From Fragilaria radians (lineage: Eukaryota > Bacillariophyta > Fragilariophyceae > Fragilariales > Fragilariaceae), in the NCBI GenBank assembly GCA_900642245.1, contig CAAAJI010000157.1, positions 21,643-35,642 on the forward strand: a DNA stretch of 14,000 nucleotides. The letters are read 5' to 3'. Positions 7,999-14,000 of the stretch are shown one piece after another. A program made the position numbers and the translations under genes. The notes beneath the pieces were generated by a model that was not told the DNA's origin, made no database searches, and saw only the letters and a program-made list of their open reading frames with translations. The first letter of the stretch is position 1. Each line of letters opens with the position of its first letter.

Positions 7999-8266
7999 TG
8001 CAATCCAATAGCTATTGAAGGCTACAAAAGTGAAGCCAGTGTTAAATGGATTTATACACATGAATATCCAGTTGAAGCGGAAGCAGCAAATCAAAGAGCC
8101 CCGAAGGAAGCATACGATCCTTTGATATAAGAAATATGTATATTATGACAAAGCTCCGTAGTACAGGATAAATAATGTTAAGGGCTGGTATGAACAGCAA
8201 GCAAAATCATGGAAATATTTACTACGATCACCTACGATCATATCCCAATGCTGTGTAGGTTCACAG
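7999..8266 (+). pseudogene. unrecognised coding-like relic
   Basis: An open frame from 7999 to a TAA at 8128 includes SVKWIYTHEYPVEAEAAN and QRAPKEAYDPLI. A one-base shift at that stop gives YKKYVYYDKAP, a TAG at 8159-8161, and then YRINNVKGWYEQQAKSWKYL and LRSPTIISQC to a TGA at 8267. Amino-acid composition and the way the two frames join suggest a decayed gene or exon rather than chance. I do not recognise it, and no start codon is apparent. It could be part of a mobile element or a captured host exon. Confidence 0.35.
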
Positions 8267-8440
8267 TGATGATGACTTCCAAACTTCAATTCTATAGTCT
8301 ATGCCTCAATAGAAGATAAGCTTCTACCCAATAAAATGCGTGTAGAACAATAAATGATGTCTTGGTTTGTGAATGAATTAGACATTCTGTAGAAGTATCA
8401 ATCTATTCGGAAATGTGTATATTGAGGCACATTGAATAAT
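8267..8440. other. spacer before the tandem duplication
   Basis: AT-rich sequence with no ORF, RNA gene or repeat that I can support on either strand. Confidence 0.5.
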
Positions 8441-9050
8441 GATCTTACTGCCTCTCAACGATAAGCAATGTTTTTCAATTCCTCAGGAAATAGAGATGAC
8501 TTTGAATATTTACTTCTACTTCATTCACAGAAAGTTGCATATACTCAGAGTTGTTTAGTCAGGCATGTACAGTGTCCTCAAAGCAGTATTTGACTACAAT
8601 CCGAAATTTTCTTTAGTATATTTTGAAGCACTTATTTTTGGCGCCATATTCCATCATTTACTCCACGGAAAGTTTCGTGGGAGGGTTGGAAGGTGTATCC
8701 CACCTCCGTATTGACTTGTATATTATGTCAGAAGTGTTGGCTGTCTTAAAAAAAGAAGCCATTTGGTCACTGATATATAGAGTAATATTCAAATTGGAAA
8801 AAAAGACGGTACATTGTTTAAAGGTACCATGACTAATTCATGCATATGTACGTTATCCGGGTCTTTTGGGTAGAAGTAAATTGATTTTTCAAAAAGCTTC
8901 CAATGAACGTGATTAATTGCTTGATACTTCATATCTCAAAGAAAAAGTCTTTGGTAATTTGTTCTTTTTGAAATGAAAATCTTGATTTTGTTTGTTGTTG
9001 GTTAGTAATGCTGAAAGAAGTCTTTTATGAAATTTTCGAGGGGCTAGGGT
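8440..9050. other. 5' flank of the small gene in unit A
   Basis: No convincing gene. A plus-strand frame at 8623-8832 is not preserved in unit B, so I do not count it. Blocks around 8527-8585 and 8685-8760 are still recognisable in unit B (about 10418-10475 and 10530-10610), in contrast to the rest. Confidence 0.45.
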
Positions 9051-9190
9051 GGAAACATGGATACTCCATTTTCACATGAAACAGCGATAATAATCTTGAA
9101 ATTCCGGGGCACTCGATAATACTCACAAAACGGTATCAAAAATTGAGAAACCACGATTTTATTTCTCCACGTTCCACATTTCAGAGAACA
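9051..9190 (+). promoter_or_regulatory. conserved upstream block, unit A
   Basis: Directly upstream of the small ORF, about 130 bp stay similar between the two units while sequence further upstream has diverged. Strings shared exactly or almost exactly include GGAAACATGGATACTCCATT, TCACATGAAACAG, ACTCACAAAACGGT and CACATTTCAGAGAAC (9175-9189). A short ORF starting at the ATG in this block is frameshifted in unit B, which argues against coding. It is best read as promoter plus 5' UTR. CACATTTCAG could also be a splice acceptor. Confidence 0.45.
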
Positions 9191-9207
9191 CAAGATTGCT
9201 GCTCAGC

Positions 9208-9513
9208 ATGACTACTGCCACATTTCACAATACTTCGGACATGAGTGGTGAATTCATGGAACTCCATCGAAGTGCATCCCTCGATGATTTGATGATGGAT
9301 TATATGTCGACTAGACTGTCACCTCCACCTAGAGTAAAGCGTCAACTTTCATTGACCATATGCACGGAAAATGAATCTTGTCAATGCGGAAGATGCAAGC
9401 GAAAGAAATTTGCCGCCCAAAAGTACGAGCCAAAGCTTTCTTGTAGCTGTGACATTCCGCAAACGGGTTCTGTTGTAGATAACTGGACAACAAGTCATTC
9501 TGAAGAGCAGTGA
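9208..9513 (+). CDS. small conserved protein with CxCxxC motif, copy A
   Basis: ATG at 9208 gives 101 residues. A second ATG at 9256 (85 residues, MELHRSASLDDLMMDY) is the only start shared with copy B and may be the real one. Visible features, numbered from 9256: an acidic Leu/Met-rich segment with RSAS at 5-8, SPPP at 22-25, KRQLSLT at 28-34, then SCQCGRCKRKKF at 41-52 with a CxCxxC plus basic run, and CSC at 63-65. RSAS and RQLS fit the RxxS pattern of basophilic kinases; CxCxxC could bind metal. Both are inferences. No signal peptide or membrane segment. Sixty-two of 85 residues match copy B. A TGA (9511-9513) ends this copy where copy B continues; the copy B tail remains readable behind it. 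I do not recognise the family. Confidence 0.6.
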   Translation: MTTATFHNTSDMSGEFMELHRSASLDDLMMDYMSTRLSPPPRVKRQLSLTICTENESCQCGRCKRKKFAAQKYEPKLSCSCDIPQTGSVVDNWTTSHSEEQ

Positions 9514-10302
9514 ATCCAGATTGTCGACTCGTCACATGGGGCTAGCATGACAAAAATTGATTTTGAGACAAGACGTATCTTTTCATAGGAAGAAGCTTCT
9601 GATGAACGATGAGTCAGAAATAGGGAAATGAATTGATTATCAACTATTGGATGCAGCACACAAACTATTGCTAAGTAGGTAGTCATTCAAGAAAAGAATA
9701 TAAACATAAATATGTAGATTAATGAATTATGATTCATCTTGTAGTTGTGACTTGTAATAATTTACTTCTCGGTTGATAGAGATAATCATTTTCCACTACG
9801 GAACCTTGTCTTGACGCTGGCAGTATTTTCTATTGTATCCTGTTGACTTAGTTTAGTGGATGGAGTGTGTCAAATCTTGATTTACGTTTATCTATGCAGA
9901 GAATACCAATGTTAATGTGACGCTGTTAAAAACAAATGATCTTAATTGGTTTATAAATATTTCTTAATGTCAGTGAATAATAATTGCCAAAAACGAGAAT
10001 TCCCCTGTTAGAATATGAAAATTAGAATAATTCAAATGCATTGCATTTCGGAATAACTGCTCCAAACTTGTAGGCAAAATTCAAAGCTGACATATTTTTA
10101 GGCAAATACAAGAAAGCGTAAGAGATACTACGCTTTGATCTTCTACAAATTGACAATTTTGAATCAAATGATAACATTCCATAGCAGCTGGTAACACAGC
10201 TGGAATCTAATCTAGCTAATAATTATGGGCTGGTACCCAGGTTGAGGTAGCTCTGACACTTATTGAAAACTCATACTTAGCATCAATACAAGCTTAGAAA
10301 TG
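9514..10302. other. 3' flank of copy A
   Basis: No gene is seen; minus-strand frames here are short and not preserved in unit B. The first 25-30 bp keep the copy B C-terminal codons (QIVDSSHG). Patches at 9625-9655, 9710-9760 and 10155-10215 are shared with unit B, the last including TTCCATAGCAGCTGGTAACACAGCTG with its CAGCTG palindromes. Confidence 0.5.
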
Positions 10303-10334
10303 TTCTGGTTAAGAAGTCAAATGCCAATTTGATT

Positions 10335-10882
10335 AACAATCTTGCCCCCTGTCATCAATAATCAAAGTCTCTCAATTCCTGAAAAAATGACTTTTGCATC
10401 ATTACGCCTTGTTCATTCACAGAAATTTGCTTCCATTTATAGTTGTTTAGTGAAGTATGTACTGTGTCCTCAAAGAGCTCCATCCGAAATTTGCTCTTAG
10501 ATGAATCCATTATTTACTCTATGGAAGGTGTGGTTGGAAGGTGTATGCCATTTCAGTATTAACTTGTATACTTTGCCAGGAGTGTTGGCTGACTTCAAGA
10601 AAGGAGGCATTTTGTAATCGGATGAAGAGTACTTTTCACAATGGAAACAAAAATCCTTCACTGCTGATAATTGATTTATAGTAAATATTTAGCTACCGCA
10701 CTTAAAAAACAAATTGTATGCACGCACTTTCTGGGTCTTTTTAGGTTGAAGGATACTAGAATTATTGTTTAAAACTTCGAGCCGAAATTACGAAACCGCT
10801 TTTTGTCTAAGCAGATTTCCAGCAAGTAACATTGCAGCGTTGCTGCTTTTGAAATTTTTAATTTTTGAAAAACCACGGGACT
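10335..10882. other. 5' flank of the small gene in unit B
   Basis: No ORF that I can support on either strand. Only patches are shared with the unit A flank, for example TTGTTTAGTGAAGTATGTAC around 10442 and TTGGAAGGTGTATGCC around 10533. Confidence 0.45.
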
Positions 10883-11002
10883 GGAAACATGGATACTCCA
10901 TTTATCACATGAAACAGTGATAACAATCTTCACATTCCAAAAATACTCACAAAACGGTTTCAAAATTGTTGGTCCACAATATCATTCCACATTTCAGAGA
11001 AC
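10883..11002 (+). promoter_or_regulatory. conserved upstream block, unit B
   Basis: Counterpart of 9051-9190. It begins GGAAACATGGATACTCCATT, keeps ACTCACAAAACGGT and ends with CACATTTCAGAGAAC at 10988-11002. The block is about 20 bp shorter than in unit A. The ATG inside it runs into a stop after seven codons, which supports a non-coding role. Confidence 0.45.
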
Positions 11003-11060
11003 CAAATAATTGCTAATTTGCGTGACTGCCACATTTCACAATATCATTATTGGTGAATTC

Positions 11061-11351
11061 ATGGAACTCAATCGAAGTGCATCCCTAGATGATTTGATGA
11101 TGGATTATATTCCAAGTAGAATGTCACCTCCACCTATAATTAAGCGACAAATTTCATTGACCATGTGCACGGCACATGAATCTTGTCAATGCGGAAGATG
11201 CAAGCAAAAGAAATTTGCTGCCCAAAAGTATGAGCCGAAACTGAGTTTTGCCTACAGCATTCCGCGAACGAGTCCTGTTATGGATAATTGGACAACAGCT
11301 CATTCTCAAGACCAATCTATCCAGATTGTCGACTCATCACATGGGAACTAA
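11061..11351 (+). CDS. small conserved protein with CxCxxC motif, copy B
   Basis: From the ATG at 11061 the product has 96 residues (MELNRSASLDDLMMDY...). In-frame codons upstream back to 11010 resemble copy A (TATFHN), but the ATG used there is GTG here and a TAA precedes it. So the shared start is 11061 unless a non-ATG start or an upstream exon exists. RSASLDDLMMDY, SPPP, KRQISLT, ESCQCGRCK and FAAQKYEPKLS match copy A; the CSC of copy A is FAY here. The C-terminus extends eleven residues beyond copy A (SIQIVDSSHGN). Conservation concentrated in the frame suggests both copies were under selection after duplication. Function unknown; a cytosolic or nuclear regulatory peptide is only a guess. 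Confidence 0.6.
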   Translation: MELNRSASLDDLMMDYIPSRMSPPPIIKRQISLTMCTAHESCQCGRCKQKKFAAQKYEPKLSFAYSIPRTSPVMDNWTTAHSQDQSIQIVDSSHGN

Positions 11352-12178
11352 AATGAAAACACTGATTGTGAGACAAGATATATCATTCTAAAGGAAGCAT
11401 CTTCTTATGTTGTATCATGTTTACAAGTCAAACGTGCAGTATGAAACCATGAGACTAGTCCTTTTATCGACTCCACCCAGAAATAGCGAAGTGAAGTGAT
11501 TATCAACTATTTGATGAAAATAAATGATCACCGGACTATCAATATGAAGATACTCATCCGACTGCAAAATGTAATATAACTGCGTAGATTATTGAACTAT
11601 GATTCATCATGCCAATGTGTACAACAACTTCCTTCTTGATCGAGACTAGCCTATTCCGCGATGTATATTCACTCGATGATTGAAGTCATTTTAATTTCTT
11701 GTAAAATGTTGATTTAGCTTATAGTTGAAAATATAGAATTTTGCGCTAGTCACAGAAACCTAATGATCTAAACTGTACTGTAAAATTGAATGTCCGTAAT
11801 ACATATGATCTAAACTGATATACAAAACCGTTGCAAACAAATAATTGTTGATAAGAACGAAATGTGACCTAGATTAGGGAATTCACAATAACTTAAAAGT
11901 GATTCGTATGGGCATGGCTTCGCTAGCCTTGCGTGCAACGATCAGACAATGATAGAAACATGCCCAAAGCTCAAATGTGCTGGCAATAGAAGAAGATAAT
12001 GAGACGCTAAAGCTTTGGACTTCTAGCTATTGATAATTTCGATTCAATAACAATTTTCCATAGTAGCTAGTAACACAGCTGCAAACTACCTAGCTACCAT
12101 ACTCAAATCATGAACTGGTTCAACTACCATTGATCTTGTTCAAGACCCATATTTAATATCCATAAAATATAAGAAATA
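11352..12178. other. 3' flank of copy B
   Basis: No gene is seen. Patches shared with unit A lie at about 11487-11515, 11580-11610 and 12040-12085. ACATATGATCTAAACTG-like strings occur twice close together (about 11758-11775 and 11801-11818, sharing TGATCTAAACTG), a minor local repeat. Confidence 0.45.
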
Positions 12179-12341
12179 GCCAAGCCATATCTCACTGTTG
12201 TCGAATCTTTTGTATTGAGGTCTTCACTACACTACAAGCCTGTAATGTAAGGTTGGACCAAAAAATGATATCAGCCATAACCCTCGGCCGTTAAAGAGCG
12301 CCATGATACCATCCTTGCTTACGCTAAGACAGCATTACTCT

Positions 12342-12569
12342 TCATAATGTCTGAGGACCATTGCGACGCCAATTATAAGAATGAGCACCTAGCCAAAGCA
12401 GAACATTCTGGCTCTGATCATTACTCAACATAATGGCCTTACGCTTCCTCTGAACAAGAAGCTGATGACGGGATTCGAAATTGTGATGAGATATTTTATA
12501 GTCTACAGGTACGACTTTTTGCAACTGGGAAGCTGAAAAATCAGCATAGATTGTTACCCTTGATTCCAT
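12342..12569 (-). CDS. hypothetical small ORF, 75 codons
   Basis: Begins with a true ATG (MESRVTIYADF) and ends TGPQTL-like at a stop near 12342; the middle contains a basic run, QRKRKAIM. There are no recognisable domains, no membrane segment and no second copy for comparison. The minus-strand sequence just before the ATG reads TTGGTATCAAATGG. Chance is a fair explanation at this length. Confidence 0.15.
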   Translation of the reverse strand: MESRVTIYADFSASQLQKVVPVDYKISHHNFESRHQLLVQRKRKAIMLSNDQSQNVLLWLGAHSYNWRRNGPQTL

Positions 12570-12830
12570 TTGATACCAAGTCTCAAATCAAATGCCTTAA
12601 TGACTAAAGTCTATTGTGAAGCAAGAATGTTTGCGCTGGAGCGATTATCATACCTAGGTTGCAAGAAAATGAAACTTGATACAGATTTGCAGTCCATGAC
12701 TTAGATGTTCAAATTGTTTAGAATATCCTTGTTCATTTGTTTTTACTTGCAGTTCTTTTTATCTTTTTTCCTTTATAGTTAACCTAATCTTTACTTATTT
12801 CTTTTCTGTAGTCTTTTTTCCCCGCTTAGC

Positions 12831-12968
12831 ATTACATGGTTGGACAAGAGGAGCTTCGCCAATTCAAGTGCTGACCGACAGCACTTCTTGGGAATCAAAA
12901 TGACGAATGAAAAATTAATCATCCAAAAAATGAAGGGTCGTATCGTGAACCCTGAGACTGAGTATGCA
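12831..12968 (+). other. possible terminal exon, unrecognised
   Basis: Forty-six open codons (ITWLDKRSFANSSADRQHF, then GIKMTNEKLIIQKMKGRIV and NPETEYA) end at a TGA (12969-12971). The stretch is directly preceded by TTTTTTCCCCGCTTAG, a plausible polypyrimidine tract and 3' splice site. No upstream exon could be identified, and a perfect stem-loop lies inside it. Chance cannot be excluded. Confidence 0.2.
12866..12886. repeat. perfect 8-bp inverted repeat with 5-nt loop
   Basis: AAGTGCTG - ACCGA - CAGCACTT. It stands out because its GC content is above the surrounding DNA. It is not followed by a T run, and no role is evident. Confidence 0.7.
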
Positions 12969-13053
12969 TGACGTTTCGTTAAAAAAATCACAACGTACTT
13001 GAACACAACCACAAGTATTTACCTAGGGGTACTCCAGTATCGTTAAATTTTAA

Positions 13054-13084
13054 AGTCCAACGATGAATTCCAGAGTCCAACGAT
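13054..13084 (+). promoter_or_regulatory. 11-bp direct repeat upstream of the coiled-coil gene
   Basis: AGTCCAACGAT occurs at 13054-13064 and again at 13074-13084, exact and in the same orientation, 20 bp start to start, close to two helical turns. The second copy ends 27 bp before the ATG at 13112. The position suggests a 5' UTR or promoter-proximal element, but it could be a chance short duplication. Confidence 0.35.
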
Positions 13085-13111
13085 TCTTTTTGCGTATTTA
13101 ACATATAATTC

Positions 13112-14000
13112 ATGGAAAGTAGAAATAAGAAACGCGTTCGAGGTGTTCACACACGGACAAAGATCAGCATCGAAGATTATCTGAAAAATAAGAGACCTTG
13201 TACAATGGAATCATATGCTGTAAAGAAGCAAAAAATATCTCCTTCATTTCGAAGGCAACAACAACCACTAGCCATATCTCCCACGAAGAATGTAATGAAA
13301 TCTATTTCTCCAACGAAACAACAGTCGAAACAACTTGCATCTCCACCAAAATCTCCACGTCATGATCCTTGGAGTGCATCAAGTAATGTGGGAACGTTGA
13401 GTATTCGTGAAAAGTGGTGCGTTTCCATTTACATCTTTACGACCTTGACAATGTTTTGGATTGTCTGTCTGGGTTATAGCGTTTGTGGCGTTGTACCATG
13501 CGGAGGTTCGGAATGTGCATTGATTCGAGAATTATCCCTCTGTCAAACAACTTGGTCAGCCTTGGCATACCTGACAGATGGTATTGCAAATAGAACGAAT
13601 GCATATTCTCTCCAGGCTGAGTTAAATGAACGACATAAGGCTGAAAGGTTACTACAGCTGGAACTACATTCCAAATATGCCGAAGTTGAAAGATTGGAAA
13701 CGCAATTGAATCATACTAAATCAGAATCACAATCTCTTCAAAGAGAAATTTCAGAATGGCAACAAAAGTTGAATCAAAATCAGAAAGATATACATGCACT
13801 AAGGGGAAAGCTTCACGAAATGTCGGAAAAGTACGAAGATACAGTTGCAAAAGTTAAGCATTGCAAGGCTGATATGAAGGAAGAGATTCACAAAAAGAAA
13901 GTATGTGGTAATAAGCTTTATCCATTGCAAAGTGCAGTCGAGACGTTACAGCATAATTTGACTACCCTCGAAACAAATTGCAACCATGAAAAAACAGAAC
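13112..14000 (+). CDS. single-pass membrane protein with SP-rich tail and coiled coil, partial
   Basis: The frame is open from the ATG at 13112 through the right edge (296 codons seen). A TAA six bases upstream, in frame, makes this the first possible Met. Residues 1-100 are basic and hydrophilic, with KKRVR near the start and three S-P-x-K sites (SPTK 56-59, SPTK 66-69, SPPK 77-80) plus SPR, the pattern preferred by cyclin-dependent and related proline-directed kinases. Residues about 102-128 (from WCVSIYIFTTLTMFWIVCL) form one transmembrane segment, followed by a Cys cluster (C125, C130, C134, C144). From about 165 onward the sequence is Glu/Lys/Gln/Leu-rich with heptad-like spacing, a long coiled coil. 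N-glycosylation sequons follow the membrane (NRT at 160, NHT at 200). A type II topology with the tail in the cytosol is plausible but inferred. No intron is evident. I do not recognise the family. Confidence 0.8.
   Translation, partial: MESRNKKRVRGVHTRTKISIEDYLKNKRPCTMESYAVKKQKISPSFRRQQQPLAISPTKNVMKSISPTKQQSKQLASPPKSPRHDPWSASSNVGTLSIREKWCVSIYIFTTLTMFWIVCLGYSVCGVVPCGGSECALIRELSLCQTTWSALAYLTDGIANRTNAYSLQAELNERHKAERLLQLELHSKYAEVERLETQLNHTKSESQSLQREISEWQQKLNQNQKDIHALRGKLHEMSEKYEDTVAKVKHCKADMKEEIHKKKVCGNKLYPLQSAVETLQHNLTTLETNCNHEKTE

Larger units (their letters stand above)
8440..10302 (+). repeat. tandem duplication, unit A
   Basis: This segment aligns colinearly with 10335-12178. Shared landmarks include TTCATTCACAGAAA (8520 and 10412), GTTGGAAGGTGTAT, GGAAACATGGATACTCCATTT (9051 and 10883), the small ORF, GATTATCAACTATT, TATGATTCATC, and TTCCATAG(C/T)AGCT (10177 and 12057). 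The offset varies between about 1805 and 1892 bp, so each copy has gained or lost tens of bases. Between landmarks the flanks have drifted heavily, which makes the duplication old. Unit edges are approximate. Confidence 0.8.
10335..12178 (+). repeat. tandem duplication, unit B
   Basis: Second copy of the segment described at 8440-10302, same orientation and directly following it. Compared with unit A it has a shorter 5' flank by roughly 90 bp and a longer 3' flank by roughly 75 bp. I found no third copy: sequence after 12178 no longer resembles the start of a unit. Confidence 0.8.
12179..13053. other. spacer with weak exon-like signals
   Basis: No gene I can assign. A pyrimidine-rich tract (about 12735-12829) with several AG dinucleotides precedes an open plus-strand stretch at 12831-12968. 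A minus-strand ORF lies at 12342-12569. Both are listed separately. Confidence 0.4.

Noticed and set aside
8623..8832. Plus-strand ORF of 69 codons in unit A
   Set aside because: The corresponding part of unit B is not open and shows no codon-like conservation.
9329..9686. Minus-strand ORFs over and behind copy A
   Set aside because: Overlap the conserved plus-strand frame or lie in drifting flank, and are not preserved in unit B.
10769..10963. Minus-strand ORF of 64 codons in unit B
   Set aside because: No counterpart in unit A at the aligned position; no motifs.
12570..12590. Minus-strand TTGGTATCAAATGG before the small ORF at 12342-12569, read as a retrotransposon primer-binding site
   Set aside because: Only about ten bases match, there is no LTR-like sequence behind it, and the ORF has no gag motif.
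12791..13012. Minus-strand ORF of 73 codons with hydrophobic stretches
   Set aside because: The hydrophobicity comes from translating T-rich DNA; no motif or context supports it.

Overview
The window reads as AT-rich nuclear DNA of a eukaryote, most likely a diatom or related stramenopile. The evidence is several copia-type retrotransposon pieces whose gag and pol motifs match the element class described from diatoms, a ribonuclease-inhibitor-type leucine-rich-repeat (LRR) gene, long gene-poor spacers, and no operons or ribosome-binding sites. The taxon is an inference from remembered family patterns; no search was possible.

Left part (1-7.8 kb): a retrotransposon-dense block. An uninterrupted gag-protease frame on the minus strand runs off the left edge (1-1419), with a candidate LTR behind it (1529-2007). 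Next, also on the minus strand, is an LRR gene (2078-3862) of 19 near-regular 28-residue units. Its repeat homology continues upstream of its first ATG and stops at an AG dinucleotide. It is followed by a decayed minus-strand copia pol piece (RT to RNase H, about 4.2-5.5 kb). Head-to-head with that is a plus-strand copia relic (about 5.53-7.1 kb) in which gag is joined directly to the middle of RT. A short minus-strand relic of a different gag type follows (7454-7761), then an unrecognised plus-strand coding-like relic (7999-8266).

Middle part (about 8.44-12.18 kb): an old tandem duplication with units of about 1.85 kb. Each unit holds one small ORF of the same protein family (MEL[HN]RSASLDDL..., SPPP, CQCGRCK). 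The ORF and about 130 bp directly upstream are much better conserved than the rest. I do not recognise the family.

Right part: a poorly readable spacer (12.18-13.11 kb) and then the 5' part of a gene on the plus strand (13112 to the right edge). It encodes a protein with a basic, SP-rich N-terminal tail, one transmembrane segment and a long coiled coil.

Two of the largest reading frames (1-1419 minus and 13112-14000 plus) are open at the window edges and easy to overlook. I see no rRNA, tRNA, CRISPR array or defence operon. The retroelements appear to have shaped the left half, and the genes show no obvious functional link to each other.
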